From Methylobacterium aquaticum (GTDB taxonomy: Bacteria > Pseudomonadota > Alphaproteobacteria > Rhizobiales > Beijerinckiaceae), in NCBI RefSeq assembly GCF_016804325.1, contig NZ_CP043627.1, forward strand, positions 5,129,001 through 5,193,000: a stretch of 64,000 nucleotides of DNA. Direction: 5' to 3'. Within the stretch, counting starts at the first letter, position 1. Every line of letters starts with the position of its first letter. Shown here in pieces: positions 45,801 through 57,736 of this stretch. The notes below the pieces were generated by a model. It was not told where the DNA came from. It was given only the letters and a program-made list of their open reading frames with translations, and did not search any database. The position numbers and the translations under genes were made by a program.

Positions 45801-46247
45801 ATGACCGACCGCTACCAAATCCGCGACCCGCAGGGCCGCAAGATCCAGGTCATTATCTGGGATGGCGCGGCCGATCTCGGCGACCAGTTTGCCGGCCAGC
45901 GCGGCGAGCCGGACGACGGGTCGCCGTTGTGGGAGCCGCCGGCCGTCGTCGCGATGCCGGACATATCGGACCGCCAGTTTGCCCGCGGGCTATGGGGAGA
46001 CGGACTCATCGGTTACGGCAACTTCCTCGGGTTCGTCGGCCCCGGCGTGATCCCGGCCGCCATTCAGGCGGTCGTGAGCCCCCTGCCGGACGACGACACC
46101 GGACGGCCGACCCCGCGCAAGGAAGCGGTCGGGTTCCTCACGGGGGCGAAGTCCTACAGCTTCACGCATCCCCTCGTGGAGGCGTTCCGTGCCGCCATGG
46201 CGGCCAGCGATCCGCGCTGGACGCTCGAGTACCTGCGGGCGCGGTAG
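45801..46247 (+). CDS. Phage-associated hypothetical protein, possible tail-fibre assembly factor
   Basis: A 148-residue protein: MTDRYQIRDPQGRKIQVIIWDGAADLG, then MPDISDRQFARGLWGDGLIGY and TRKEAVGFLTG-like segments. The MPDISDRQFA...L element recalls phage proteins with a short tail-fibre assembly or chaperone region, but the family is not certain. It is the last gene of the prophage block; beyond it 160 bases lead to the core gene for a wall hydrolase. Confidence 0.55.
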   Translation: MTDRYQIRDPQGRKIQVIIWDGAADLGDQFAGQRGEPDDGSPLWEPPAVVAMPDISDRQFARGLWGDGLIGYGNFLGFVGPGVIPAAIQAVVSPLPDDDTGRPTPRKEAVGFLTGAKSYSFTHPLVEAFRAAMAASDPRWTLEYLRAR

Positions 46248-46407
46248 CTGTCTTGGGCGGTTCTGTAGGTGTGCCCCTGGCCCCTAGCCTGCGCGGCGGA
46301 CCGCCGCGCCGAGCGGCAGGGCTTCGCGACTTGCGGGTTCCCGGCCCGCAAACTGGTGACATCCGAACCTGCGCGCCGTGCCATCTGATTTTGCGCGCTA
46401 CACCTGG

Positions 46408-47733
46408 TCAGGTCTGGCCCGGCCGCAGCTGGTAGAAGATGTGGCGGCCGATCACGTCCATCTTGCGCAGGCGGCGCGACCAGCGCGGCTTGACGTAGTC
46501 GGCATGGTAATGCGTCGCCCCGCCGACATCGGCGAGGTAGGTGCGGCCTTCCACCACCGCGTGGGCGACGCGGGTGGCGGTCTGCCAGGAGGCGTCGTCG
46601 GTGATGCGCAGCGACTTGCCCTCGCAGGCGAAGGAGAACTGGCAGCCCATGTAGCGGTGGCGGTTCTGGTAGACGACGCCGCAGATGTTGGCAGGATACA
46701 GGCCGCTCTTGGCGCGGTTGAGCACCACCTGGGCGACTGCGGCCTGGCCCTGTTCGGGCTCGCCGCGGGCCTCGAAATACACCGCTTCGGCGAGGCAGCG
46801 CTGCTCCTTCTCGGCATTCTCCGGGGTGATCAGGTCGGCGTAGCGGCGCCGGTCGTCCTCGCTCGGCGGGACCTCCGGATTGATGCGGGCGGCGGTCGTG
46901 ACGGCGGATTTCGGGTCGCGGTCGAGGCGGGGCGAGATCTGGCCGCCGGCGGCGATCTCGACCGGCGTCGCATCGGCAGGCGCCGGGGTGGTCGAGGACA
47001 GGGCGACGGCGCGGGGCACCGCCGGGGTGCTGCCGCCCCGGCTCGCCTCACGCGCATCGGGATCGCGGGGCTTGCCCATGGCGGTCTGCCCGCCGGCCGC
47101 GGCGCCGCGGGTCGGCGCCGAGGCGCCGGCTGCAGGCGAACTGGCGCCCGCCTCGCCGGCATCGGGTTCGGGCAGGGGCACGAAGCCGTCCTGCGGCTCG
47201 AGCTCCGGGTTCCAGGTCGCGGAGCCCGGCGTGAAGGTCGAGGCGACGCTCGGCCGGTCGCTGCCGAGCCAGCCGGCCGCCAGGGAGGCCGGGCGGACGG
47301 CGCCGGTCACCCGGGCCGGCACCAGGGCGTCGCCCTTGTGCGTGCGCTCCGCCAGGGGCCGGGTGCGGGCATCCGCCTTCAGGTCCGGGCGCAGGGACTC
47401 GGAATCGAGGACGAGGCGCAACGGCCCGGTCAGGCTCATGGACGAGAGAGCGACCGGCGTGATCAGGCCGCGCTCCGGCAGCGGCGGCGTGGCGCGGGGC
47501 ACGAGGCGGGCGACCGCGCTCGATCCCAGCGAGGCTTCGTAACCCGCGGACGCCGTGAACGAGACCAGGACGCCGAGGCCGACGGCCCAGGGCGCGACGG
47601 CCGCGGCGAGCCAGCGCATCCCCTTCGCCCGTCGCACCTGCCGTCTGCGCAGGTCGCGCCTGCGCAAGTACCGCCTGCCCACAGTCCCGTCCCCGCTCCA
47701 CCACCGGCCCGCGCGGGACCGACATCTCGACAC
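46408..47733 (-). CDS. SleB/CwlJ-type cell wall hydrolase
   Basis: A protein of up to 441 residues. Near the N-terminus, after a very basic stretch (RRYLRRRDLRRRQVRRAKG), one membrane segment follows (MRWLAAAVAPWAVGLGVLVSF). A proline-, alanine- and serine-rich linker runs to about residue 305. The C-terminal Hydrolase_2 domain is clear: CLAEAVYFEARGEPEQGQAAVAQVVLNRAKSG, with the conserved glutamate in AEAVYFEARGE, then CQFSFACEG and ATHYHADYVKPRW. It would cut peptidoglycan in the periplasm, anchored to the inner membrane. Alternative starts lie at the GTG near VGRRYLRRR and at ATG 47619. Confidence 0.85.
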   Translation of the reverse strand: MSRCRSRAGRWWSGDGTVGRRYLRRRDLRRRQVRRAKGMRWLAAAVAPWAVGLGVLVSFTASAGYEASLGSSAVARLVPRATPPLPERGLITPVALSSMSLTGPLRLVLDSESLRPDLKADARTRPLAERTHKGDALVPARVTGAVRPASLAAGWLGSDRPSVASTFTPGSATWNPELEPQDGFVPLPEPDAGEAGASSPAAGASAPTRGAAAGGQTAMGKPRDPDAREASRGGSTPAVPRAVALSSTTPAPADATPVEIAAGGQISPRLDRDPKSAVTTAARINPEVPPSEDDRRRYADLITPENAEKEQRCLAEAVYFEARGEPEQGQAAVAQVVLNRAKSGLYPANICGVVYQNRHRYMGCQFSFACEGKSLRITDDASWQTATRVAHAVVEGRTYLADVGGATHYHADYVKPRWSRRLRKMDVIGRHIFYQLRPGQT

Positions 47734-47763
47734 GGAGTGTTACGGGGTATGGTTGAGCGTTGG

Positions 47764-49500
47764 TTAAGCCGATGCCGGAGAACGCAACCGCCCGGCGAGG
47801 TCGGCGGCCCGTGGCGCGTAGATCACGGGCAGTTCCGCCCGCACGCCCCGCACCGCCACGGTCTCGACCCGCAACCCGTCGAGGGCGAGCCCTGCGCGCT
47901 CCGCGGCTTCCGCCGAGGCGACGAGCTGCACGTCGGCGGCCTTGGCGAGGGATTCGAGCCGGCTCGCCAGGTTCACCGCCGGGCCGATCACCGACATGCC
48001 GCGGCTCTCGCCGTAGCCGAGGCGGCCGAGCACCAGGGGGCCGGCATGCAGGCCCATCGCCATCCGCAAGGCCGCAGGAAGCTCCGCGGCGAGACGCCGG
48101 TTGAGGTCGGTCACCGCCCGGTCGACGGTGCCGGCGGCGGTGAAGGCGGCCCGGCAGGCGGGGCCGATCCCGTCCGGATGGGTGAACAGGGCGAGCAGCC
48201 CGTCGCCGGCATAGCCGCCGATCCAGCCCCCCGCCGCCTCGATCTCGCGGCCGGCCGCCTCGAAGAAGTGATTGAGGATGAACACCACGTCGAAGGGCAG
48301 CTTGCGCTCGGCGAGCGGGGTGAAGCCGCGGATGTCGATGAACAGGATCGCCACCTCGCGCTCGATCCCGGCGACGTCCGTATTCGCGAGGTGCTGGTCC
48401 GCGCTCTCGCGGCGCGGGTCGAGGATGCGCACCAGCGCCACGTCGCCGCCGGGCCTGGCCTGGCAGGCGAGGCGCACGTTGCCGGGGGCGCCGATCGCCC
48501 TGAGCGCCGCGGCCTCCTGGGGCCCGGGCGCCGACAGGCGGTCCTCCCCGGCGACCACCAGCACCCGGCAGGTCGAGCAGCGCCCGCGCCCGCCGCAGAC
48601 CGAGACGTGCGGCACCCGGTTCGCCCGGCTGATCTCGAGGAGCGTCGGCCCCTCCAGGCTCCTCACGGTCGGCCCGTCGACATAGGTGACGCTGAAGCGT
48701 CTCGCCCGCAGGGTCGCGGCGGCCCGCACCAGCACGATCCCGAGGGCCAGGGCGACGGCGGCGTAGATCGCACCGGTGACGGCGTCGCCCCAGGCCCCGA
48801 CCGCGGAATCGACGGGCGGCACCTGCCAGCGGGCGCCGAGATCCGGCGCATCGAAGCGGCGCGCCAGCGCCAGGTCGCGGTCCATCAGCCGGCCTTCCGT
48901 GACGATGCCGGCGAGCGCCGCGGCGGGCAGGCCGAAGGCCGGAACGGCGAGCAGCGGCGCCACCCGCCGGTAGAGCGGCGACAGGCGCAGCCAGGCATGC
49001 AGGCCCAGGCAGCCATGCAGCCAGACCACCACCAGCAGCGCGGTCTGGAAGCCCATGCCGTCGGGCCAGATGCGGGCGATCACGTAGGCGTAGGTGGTGC
49101 GCGTGCCGTCCACCAGGTTGGCGATCCGCGTGCCCATGACGTGCGGCACCAGCAGGAACGGGATCGCGAAGCCGAGCAGCGTCTGCATCGCCTCCCAGGG
49201 CGGCATCCGGAGCGTCCGGCGCTCGGCGAGCCGCACCAGGGAAAAGGCGACGTGGGCCAGCAGCGCGAGGCCGAGGATCAGGCTGCCGGGCAGCGAGCGC
49301 GTGACCGCGACCCGCCAGCGCGCCGCCTCCATCATCGTCTCGAGGCCGATCAGGCCGAGGGCGTGGTTGGCGAAATGGGTGGCCGCGAAGGCGAACAGGA
49401 CGAGGCCCGAGACCAGCCGCAGGCGCTGCGCGAGCGAGCCGCGCCACAGGCGGGCGCCGGCCTGCGGATCGGGACGGCCGGCGGGCGGCGGCTCGCGCAT
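47764..49500 (-). CDS. Membrane-anchored class III nucleotide cyclase with 2Fe-2S ferredoxin domain
   Basis: A 578-residue fusion. Residues about 25-265 contain six hydrophobic segments, with histidines in ATHFANHALG and LLAHVAFSL reminiscent of a cytochrome b-type membrane anchor. Residues about 275-365 form a plant-type ferredoxin domain: cysteines in SVCGGRGRCSTCRV (C-x5-C-x2-C) and a fourth in RLACQARPG. Residues about 385-560 form a class III cyclase: VAILFIDIRGFTPL and GGYAGDGLLALF keep both metal aspartates, and IGPAVNLASRLE keeps the transition-state Asn/Arg pair. It probably makes cAMP under redox control. No partner genes adjoin. Confidence 0.85.
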   Translation of the reverse strand: MREPPPAGRPDPQAGARLWRGSLAQRLRLVSGLVLFAFAATHFANHALGLIGLETMMEAARWRVAVTRSLPGSLILGLALLAHVAFSLVRLAERRTLRMPPWEAMQTLLGFAIPFLLVPHVMGTRIANLVDGTRTTYAYVIARIWPDGMGFQTALLVVVWLHGCLGLHAWLRLSPLYRRVAPLLAVPAFGLPAAALAGIVTEGRLMDRDLALARRFDAPDLGARWQVPPVDSAVGAWGDAVTGAIYAAVALALGIVLVRAAATLRARRFSVTYVDGPTVRSLEGPTLLEISRANRVPHVSVCGGRGRCSTCRVLVVAGEDRLSAPGPQEAAALRAIGAPGNVRLACQARPGGDVALVRILDPRRESADQHLANTDVAGIEREVAILFIDIRGFTPLAERKLPFDVVFILNHFFEAAGREIEAAGGWIGGYAGDGLLALFTHPDGIGPACRAAFTAAGTVDRAVTDLNRRLAAELPAALRMAMGLHAGPLVLGRLGYGESRGMSVIGPAVNLASRLESLAKAADVQLVASAEAAERAGLALDGLRVETVAVRGVRAELPVIYAPRAADLAGRLRSPASA

Positions 49501-49570
49501 GGGGTCCTCTCTTGGGACAGCCGGCGCTTACGACGCTATCCGCTTACGCCTGCGCATAAATTGGGGCGCC

Positions 49571-49675
49571 TCCCCTCCCCCTTGTGGGGAGGGGTAAGGG
49601 GGTGGGGGTGGTGCCGCGTAGAGCGCGAGACCTCTCCGGCACCCCCCTAGCCCCTCCCCACAAGGGGGAGGGGAA
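49571..49675. repeat. G/C-rich inverted repeat
   Basis: CCCCTCCCCCTTGTGGGGAGG at the left is mirrored by CCTCCCCACAAGGGGGAGGGG at the right, with GGGGGTGGGGG / CACCCCCC inside. It lies between the cyclase start and the ppdK stop. It is unrelated in sequence to families A and B; a similar pyrimidine-rich palindrome lies at 57499-57687. Confidence 0.8.
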
Positions 49676-49705
49676 AGTGCTCTTATGAGGAGGCGCAGCG
49701 CTGGC

Positions 49706-52384
<2,679 letters not shown>

Positions 52385-52596
52385 GTCACTTCCGGCCATG
52401 TCACTTGTCCGTTCGTAGCGGCTGCCGCCTGACGTTCCCGCCGGGTTGGACCATTCCCCGGCCCAACGCAAGCTGAACGGCAGGGTCATCCAAAAGTCTT
52501 AGGTGCGGGCCGTACCGGACGGGGAGGACTTGCGTGCCTCGCCCGGCCGGGCCCGATCCCGATACCAGATCTAGCGCCCGGCGAGCCGGCGGCGGG

Positions 52597-53298
<702 letters not shown>

Positions 53299-53538
53299 CG
53301 GCGTCAGGCGCCCCTCGCTCTGGGGCGCGGGGCGGGGATCGGGGAATCGACGGGTCGCGGCATCCGGTGGGTACTCGGGAACAGGATCGGGGGGCGCGGG
53401 CCGGAAAGGCTCATACGACGTCCGATTGATTGCTCGGCGATTGCTGCGCAATCGCTTTCGCAAGGCGGAAGTCGGCTTCGCTCAAGCGCCGCGCAGTCTG
53501 CTGATGCGAATTCCGGAAGCAAGCGTCCGGCATTCGCA
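53299..53538. other. Gap between lolC and lolD
   Basis: The two genes are usually adjacent or overlapping. Here 240 bases separate them, containing short palindromes such as GCGATTGCTGCGCAATCGC (near 53439) and the hairpin at 53501-53542. No gene is supported. Confidence 0.5.
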
Positions 53539-53542
53539 TCAG
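53501..53542 (-). terminator. Hairpin overlapping the lolC stop
   Basis: CTGATGCGAAT (53501-53511) pairs with ATTCGCATCAG (53532-53542), 11 base pairs, with an inner TCCGG/CCGGA extension. No T run follows, so it is more likely an RNA-stability or attenuating hairpin than an intrinsic terminator. Confidence 0.5.
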
Positions 53543-54843
53543 CCGTAGCGCAGGGCCTGCACCGGGTCGAGCCGGGCGGCGCGCCAGGACGGGTACAGCG
53601 TGGCGAGCAGGGACAGCACCATCGACATCGCCACCACCGCCACGACCTCGCTGGCATTGGTCTCGGACGGGATCTCGGACAGGAACCGCACCGTCGGGTC
53701 CCAGGCGCCGGGGAAGAGCGTGCGCTGGATCACCGTGAGGTTGGCCGAGAAGACGAGGCCGAGCACGAAGCCGGCCAGCGTGCCGAGGATGCCGATCGAG
53801 GCGCCGGTGATGAGGAACACCCGCATGATCGCGCCCCGCGTCGCCCCCATGGTGCGCAGGATCGCGATGTCGCTCGACTTGTCCTTCACCAGCATGATGA
53901 GGCCCGAGACGATGTTGAGCGCCGCCACCAGCACGATCAGCGTGAGGATGATGAACATCACGTTGCGCTCCACCTCGAGGGCGGAGAAGAAGGTGCGGTT
54001 GCGCTGGCGCCAGTCGGTGATCAGCACTGGCCGCTCGGCGGCGAGCTCCAGTTCGCTCCGCGCCTCGCCGACCGAATCGGCGTTGTCGAGGAAGACCTCG
54101 ATCACCGAGACGTCGCCGTCGCGGTTGAAGAAGGCCTGGGCCTCGGTGAGCGGCATGTACACGAAGGTGCCGTCGAACTCGGACATGCCGACCTCGAACA
54201 CCGCCGCGACGTTGTAGCTCTTGATCCGCGGCGCGGTCCCGAACGGCGTCGTAGCCCCCTTCGGAGTCGCCAGGGTGATGGTGTCGCCGGCTTGCAGCCC
54301 GAGGGATTCGGCGAGCCTCTTGCCGATGGCGACGCCGCCGCCGGCGTCGAAATTCTCCAGCGTCCCGCCCCGGATGGTGCCCGCGACGGAGGGGATCTTC
54401 TTCAGGTCGTCGGCCCGCACCCCGCGCACCAGCACGCCCGAGCCGCCGAATTGCGACGAGGCGAAGGCCTGGCCCTCGACCATCGGCAGGGCGAGATGGA
54501 CGCCCGCCACCTTGCCGAGCCGGTCCGACAGGTCGGCGAAGTCGGTCAGCGGCCGGTCGATCGGCGCCACGAAGATGTGGCCGTTGATGCCGACGATCTT
54601 GCTCAACAGCTCCTTGCGGAAGCCGTTCATCACCGAGAGCACGATGATGAGGGTGGCCACGCCCAGCATGATCCCGAGGAACGAGAACAGGGCGATGACC
54701 GAGACGAAGCCTTCTTTCCGCCGGGTGCGCAGGTAGCGCCCGGCGATCGTCCATTCGAACGGCGCGAACGGCAGGGTGCCGCCCCCGCTCGGGCGTAGCC
54801 CGCCGAATTTCGGCAGGCGCGCGCGGATGGCGGCGAGAGGCAT
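53539..54843 (-). CDS. lolC: Lipoprotein-releasing ABC transporter permease LolC/LolE
   Basis: A 434-residue permease of the LolC/E family. N-terminal PFEWTIAGRYLRTRRKEGFVSVIALFSFLGIMLGVATLIIVLSVMNGF is the family signature and first membrane helix. A large periplasmic domain follows, then three C-terminal helices (NVMFIILTLIVLVAALNIVSGL, SIGILGTLAGFVLGLVF, AMSMVLSLLATLYPSWRAARLDPVQALRYG). Alphaproteobacteria often carry one permease forming a homodimer in place of LolC plus LolE; only one is seen here. It begins four bases after the proS stop, so the two genes are cotranscribed. Confidence 0.92.
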   Translation of the reverse strand: MPLAAIRARLPKFGGLRPSGGGTLPFAPFEWTIAGRYLRTRRKEGFVSVIALFSFLGIMLGVATLIIVLSVMNGFRKELLSKIVGINGHIFVAPIDRPLTDFADLSDRLGKVAGVHLALPMVEGQAFASSQFGGSGVLVRGVRADDLKKIPSVAGTIRGGTLENFDAGGGVAIGKRLAESLGLQAGDTITLATPKGATTPFGTAPRIKSYNVAAVFEVGMSEFDGTFVYMPLTEAQAFFNRDGDVSVIEVFLDNADSVGEARSELELAAERPVLITDWRQRNRTFFSALEVERNVMFIILTLIVLVAALNIVSGLIMLVKDKSSDIAILRTMGATRGAIMRVFLITGASIGILGTLAGFVLGLVFSANLTVIQRTLFPGAWDPTVRFLSEIPSETNASEVVAVVAMSMVLSLLATLYPSWRAARLDPVQALRYG

Positions 54844-54847
54844 CGGG

Positions 54848-56182
54848 TCAGACCGTCCGGTTCTGGCGCAGGAAGGCCGGCACGGCGTCGGGGGCCACGG
54901 TCTCGCGGGCGCCGGTGGCGCGACGCTTCACCTCGACCTTGCCCTCGGCCAGCCCCTTCGGTCCGACGATGACCTGCCAGGGCAGGCCGATCAGGTCGGC
55001 GGTGGCGAACTTTCCGCCCGGGCGCTCGTCGCGGTCGTCGTAGAGCACGGTGAGGCCGGCGGCCTCCAGCTCGCCCTGGAGCTTAGCGCAGGCGGCATCC
55101 GTGCCGGCATCCCCGACCTTGAGGTTGAGCAGCGCGACGTCGAACGGCGCCACGGCATCCGGCCACACGATGCCGGATTCGTCGTGACCCGCCTCGATGA
55201 TCGCCGCCACCAGCCGGCTCGGGCCGATGCCGTAGGAGCCCATATGGACCGGACGCTCCTGCCCGTCCGGACCGGTCACCTTGGCGCCCATCGGCTCCGA
55301 GTACTTGGTGCCGAAATAGAAGATGTGGCCGACCTCGATGCCGCGGGCAGCCATCTGCTCGGGCGCCGGCACCTGTGCGAAGGCGTCGGCATCGTGCATC
55401 TCGGAGGTCGCGGCGTAGCGCGAGGTCCAGTGGTCGACGGTGGCCTGGAGCCCGGCGACGTCGTCGAAGTCGATCGTCGCGTCGGGGGTCGGGAAGTCGA
55501 GATAGGCGCGGTCGCAGAAGACCTCGCTCTCGCCGGTCTGAGCCAGGATGATGAATTCGTGGGACAGGTCGCCGCCGATCGGCCCGGTCTCGGCCCGCAT
55601 CGGGATCGCCTTGAGGCCGAGCCGCGCGAAGGTGCGCAGGTAGGCGACGAACATCTTGTTGTACGAGTGCCGCGCGCTCGCCTGGTCGAGGTCGAACGAG
55701 TAGGCGTCCTTCATCAGGAACTCGCGCGAGCGCATCGTGCCGAAGCGCGGCCGCACCTCGTCGCGGAACTTCCACTGGATGTGGTAGAGGTTCTTCGGCA
55801 GGTCCTTGTAGGAGCGCACCGCCGAGCGGAAGATCGCGGTGATCATCTCCTCGTTGGTCGGCCCGAACAGCATGTCGCGCTCGTGCCGGTCCTTGATCCG
55901 CAGCATCTCCTTGCCGTACGCATCGTAACGGCCCGACTCGCGCCACAGATCGGCCGACTGGATCACCGGCATCAGCAGCTCGACCGCGCCGGAGCGGTCC
56001 TGCTCGGCCCGGATGATGTCGGCGACGCGGTTGAGTACCCGCAGGCCCAGCGGCAGCCAGGCATAGATGCCGGCCGATTCCTGGCGGATCATGCCGGCGC
56101 GCAGCATCAGCCGGTGCGAGACGATCTCCGCTTCCTTGGGCGTCTCGCGCAGGATGGGCAGGAAGTAGCGGCTGAGACGCAT
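54848..56182 (-). CDS. proS: Prolyl-tRNA synthetase
   Basis: A 444-residue class II synthetase. [30 protein letters not shown] opens the conserved core. [24 protein letters not shown] is motif 1, [27 protein letters not shown] motif 2, and [16 protein letters not shown] motif 3. Length is about 130 below the E. coli enzyme because the editing insertion is absent or vestigial, typical of alphaproteobacteria. It joins proline to tRNA-Pro. ATG 56182 is the conserved start; upstream residues are spurious. It leads the proS-lolC operon. Confidence 0.95.
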   Translation of the reverse strand: MRLSRYFLPILRETPKEAEIVSHRLMLRAGMIRQESAGIYAWLPLGLRVLNRVADIIRAEQDRSGAVELLMPVIQSADLWRESGRYDAYGKEMLRIKDRHERDMLFGPTNEEMITAIFRSAVRSYKDLPKNLYHIQWKFRDEVRPRFGTMRSREFLMKDAYSFDLDQASARHSYNKMFVAYLRTFARLGLKAIPMRAETGPIGGDLSHEFIILAQTGESEVFCDRAYLDFPTPDATIDFDDVAGLQATVDHWTSRYAATSEMHDADAFAQVPAPEQMAARGIEVGHIFYFGTKYSEPMGAKVTGPDGQERPVHMGSYGIGPSRLVAAIIEAGHDESGIVWPDAVAPFDVALLNLKVGDAGTDAACAKLQGELEAAGLTVLYDDRDERPGGKFATADLIGLPWQVIVGPKGLAEGKVEVKRRATGARETVAPDAVPAFLRQNRTV

Positions 56183-56415
56183 GTCGGACCTTGGCGTGGC
56201 AGGCGGGTGGCGTGTCGCGGGGCAAAGCCCCGCCCGGGAGTCTCTCCCCGGGGCACGCCCTTTTGCACGCTTCCGGCGCCGTTCGCAAAACATGAAACGC
56301 GGTCCCGGGCGCCCTCGTCACTCTGCTTGGCCCCGGGCGGTACGCGTCCGGCGCGGGGCGGAGGAGAAAAATGCGCAGCCCATGCAAAAAAACGCATCAA
56401 CCTGCTGCGGGGTAG
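56183..56415. other. Upstream region of proS
   Basis: About 230 bases between proS and the candidate small RNA promoter. It must contain the proS promoter on the minus strand; no clear box was recognised. Short open frames here are arginine-rich shadows. Confidence 0.4.
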
Positions 56416-56444
56416 GTGACAATGCGAATTCTTCTTCCTATAAG
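56416..56444 (+). promoter_or_regulatory. Sigma70-type promoter of candidate small RNA
   Basis: Minus-35 GTGACA (56416-56421) and minus-10 TATAAG (56439-56444), each one base off consensus, with an ideal 17-base spacer. Transcription would start near 56451, towards the intrinsic terminator at 56578. It is divergent from proS. Confidence 0.55.
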
Positions 56445-56450
56445 CGGCCT

Positions 56451-56610
56451 CGCGATGATGCGCAGGCAGGCCGAACGGCGCCGCGCAAGGTCCGAGTCTC
56501 GGGAGGAAAAGCCAGCCTCAACGCCCATCGGGGTGAATAACAGAAATCAGGCTGGCAAAAACATTCAGAAAGCTTACAAGCAAGGCTTCCGAGCCTTGCT
56601 TTTTTATTTT
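56451..56610 (+). ncRNA. Candidate small RNA between proS and the DUF1467 gene
   Basis: A stretch of about 160 bases framed by a good promoter and a clear intrinsic terminator. Inside, GCCAGCCT (about 56510-56517) pairs with AGGCTGGC (about 56549-56556), enclosing CGCCCATCGGGGTG, which can form a further short hairpin; an upstream purine-rich GGGAGGAAAAG is single-stranded. A 72-codon frame overlaps (MTMRILLPISGLAMMRRQAERR), but its composition is not protein-like. No known RNA family was recognised (not SRP RNA, 6S or tmRNA by motif). Confidence 0.5.
56578..56610 (+). terminator. Intrinsic terminator of the candidate small RNA
   Basis: AAGCAAGGCT and AGCCTTGCTT pair over 10 bases around TCCG, followed by a T-rich tail (TTTTATTTT). 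Read on the other strand there is no T run, so it serves a plus-strand transcript, yet no plus-strand protein gene lies before it. Confidence 0.85.
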
Positions 56611-56675
56611 GGGCCCTGGCGATACGGGTTTTGATAGCACGGGGGTCGATCGCGACCGTGAAAGGTCGCGACCGG

Positions 56676-57014
56676 TTACAATCCGGCGAGCGGGAAGGCC
56701 GCGACGGCCAGGATGAACACCACGTCCGACACCAGCGTGGTCCACACCGCCTTGCGGCGCATCTGCGGCTTGTGCGGCGCGCCGAGATCCTGACCCGGCA
56801 CGACCACCTCGGTGCCGTCGGGTGCGGTCCGGAACGGCAGCACCCCGAACAGCGCGATCCACCACACCACGAAATAGAGGGCGCCCGCCCCGAAGCCGCT
56901 GAGGCGAAAGCCCCAGACCGCCAGCGCCAGCACCGGCAGCATCAGCCCGATGCAGACCGCGAGGGTGCGGGGGATGGTGGCGGTGGCACGGTCGAGGAGG
57001 GCGTCCACGCTCAC
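56676..57014 (-). CDS. DUF1467 small membrane protein
   Basis: A 112-residue protein from GTG 57014, which overlaps the stop of mce (GTGA). Three hydrophobic segments: TLAVCIGLMLPVLALAVWGF, ALYFVVWWIALFGVLPF and VWTTLVSDVVFILAVAAFPL. The WWIALFGVLPF core with DLGAPHKPQMRRKAVWTT matches the DUF1467 family, nearly always found next to mce and proS in alphaproteobacteria. Function unknown. The N-terminal 30 residues extend beyond the usual family length. Confidence 0.8.
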   Translation of the reverse strand: MSVDALLDRATATIPRTLAVCIGLMLPVLALAVWGFRLSGFGAGALYFVVWWIALFGVLPFRTAPDGTEVVVPGQDLGAPHKPQMRRKAVWTTLVSDVVFILAVAAFPLAGL

Positions 57015-57415
57015 GCCTGCTCCAGCTCGACCAGGGTGCCGAGGAAATCCTTCGGGTGCAGGAACAGCACCGGCTTGCCGTGGGCGCCGATCTTCGGCTC
57101 GCCGGTGCCGAGGATGCGCGCACCCTGCGCCTTCATCTTGTCGCGGGCCGCCAGGATGTCGTCGACCTCGTAGCAGACGTGATGGATGCCGCCGCCCGGG
57201 TTGCGCTCCAGGAAGGCGTTGATCGGCGAATCCGCGCCCAGCGGCTCGAGCAGCTCGATCTTGCTGTTGGGCAATTCGACGAAGATCACCGTCACGCCGT
57301 GCTCCGGCTGCGGCAGCGGCGCCGACAGCGTCGCGCCGAGGGTATCGCGATAAACCTTCGCCGCGGCGTCGAGATCCTTCACCGCGATGGCGACGTGGTT
57401 GAGCCGGCCGATCAT
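57011..57415 (-). CDS. mce: Methylmalonyl-CoA epimerase
   Basis: A 134-residue VOC-fold protein. MIGRLNHVAIAVKDLDAAAKVY carries the first metal histidine, GGGIHHVCYEVDDI the second, and GTLVELEQA the metal glutamate; VIFVELPNSKIELLEPLG is the conserved middle strand. It interconverts the (R) and (S) forms of methylmalonyl-CoA, used in propionyl-CoA and ethylmalonyl-CoA metabolism of methylotrophs. ATG 57415 is the conserved start. Overlaps the DUF1467 gene by four bases. Confidence 0.93.
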   Translation of the reverse strand: MIGRLNHVAIAVKDLDAAAKVYRDTLGATLSAPLPQPEHGVTVIFVELPNSKIELLEPLGADSPINAFLERNPGGGIHHVCYEVDDILAARDKMKAQGARILGTGEPKIGAHGKPVLFLHPKDFLGTLVELEQA

Positions 57416-57498
57416 GGGGGTGTTCCTCCGGTGGGTCGTTGAGGGATATTCGTTGTGACGAGGTCCGCATCCAAGAAGATACTTCAGGATCCGCACTC

Positions 57499-57687
57499 AA
57501 CCCTCCCCCCTCTGCGGGGGAGGGTGGCCTGCGGAGCAGGCCGGGAGAGGGGAACCACGCTTCCGGATTGGGCGGAACCGTTCTGACGGGCGCCACCTGG
57601 AGCAGCGTCGCGCTGCCCCTCTCGGCGGGACTTCGTCCCGCTGCCCCGGCTCCGCCGGGCACCCTCCCCCGCAGAGGGGGGAGGGTT
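57499..57687. repeat. Large pyrimidine/purine inverted repeat
   Basis: Outer arms AACCCTCCCCCCTCTGCGGG and CCCGCAGAGGGGGGAGGGTT are perfect inverts. Inner pairs include GAGAGGGG/CCCCTCTC and GCGGGACTTCGTCCCGC. The unit lies between rnj and mce, both transcribed leftwards, and fills nearly the whole 321-base gap. Confidence 0.85.
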
Positions 57688-57736
57688 TCTCGCGCCATCC
57701 TGGAAGAACGTCGGCTTCCGCCGACGCCCCCTGCCC

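Larger units (their letters stand above)
39769..46247 (+). mobile_element. Deleted prophage remnant (Mu-type transposase joined to P2-type tail genes)
   Basis: The block holds a 5-prime-cut early gene, a MuA-like pseudogene, then directly gpD, gpU, gpX, two unknowns, a tailspike-like gene and a glycine-rich fibre gene. All head, packaging and most tail genes are missing between 41108 and 41109. The left end was removed by the IS21 junction; a Mu-type right end (…CA) could not be placed with confidence in 46248-46407. Such a remnant cannot produce phage. Confidence 0.75.

Noticed and set aside
46378..49650. A 1,090-codon plus-strand open frame
   Set aside because: It lies opposite the wall hydrolase and cyclase genes, both with clear domains. 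The translation is arginine-, alanine- and glycine-rich with no domain, the usual antisense artefact of GC-rich DNA.
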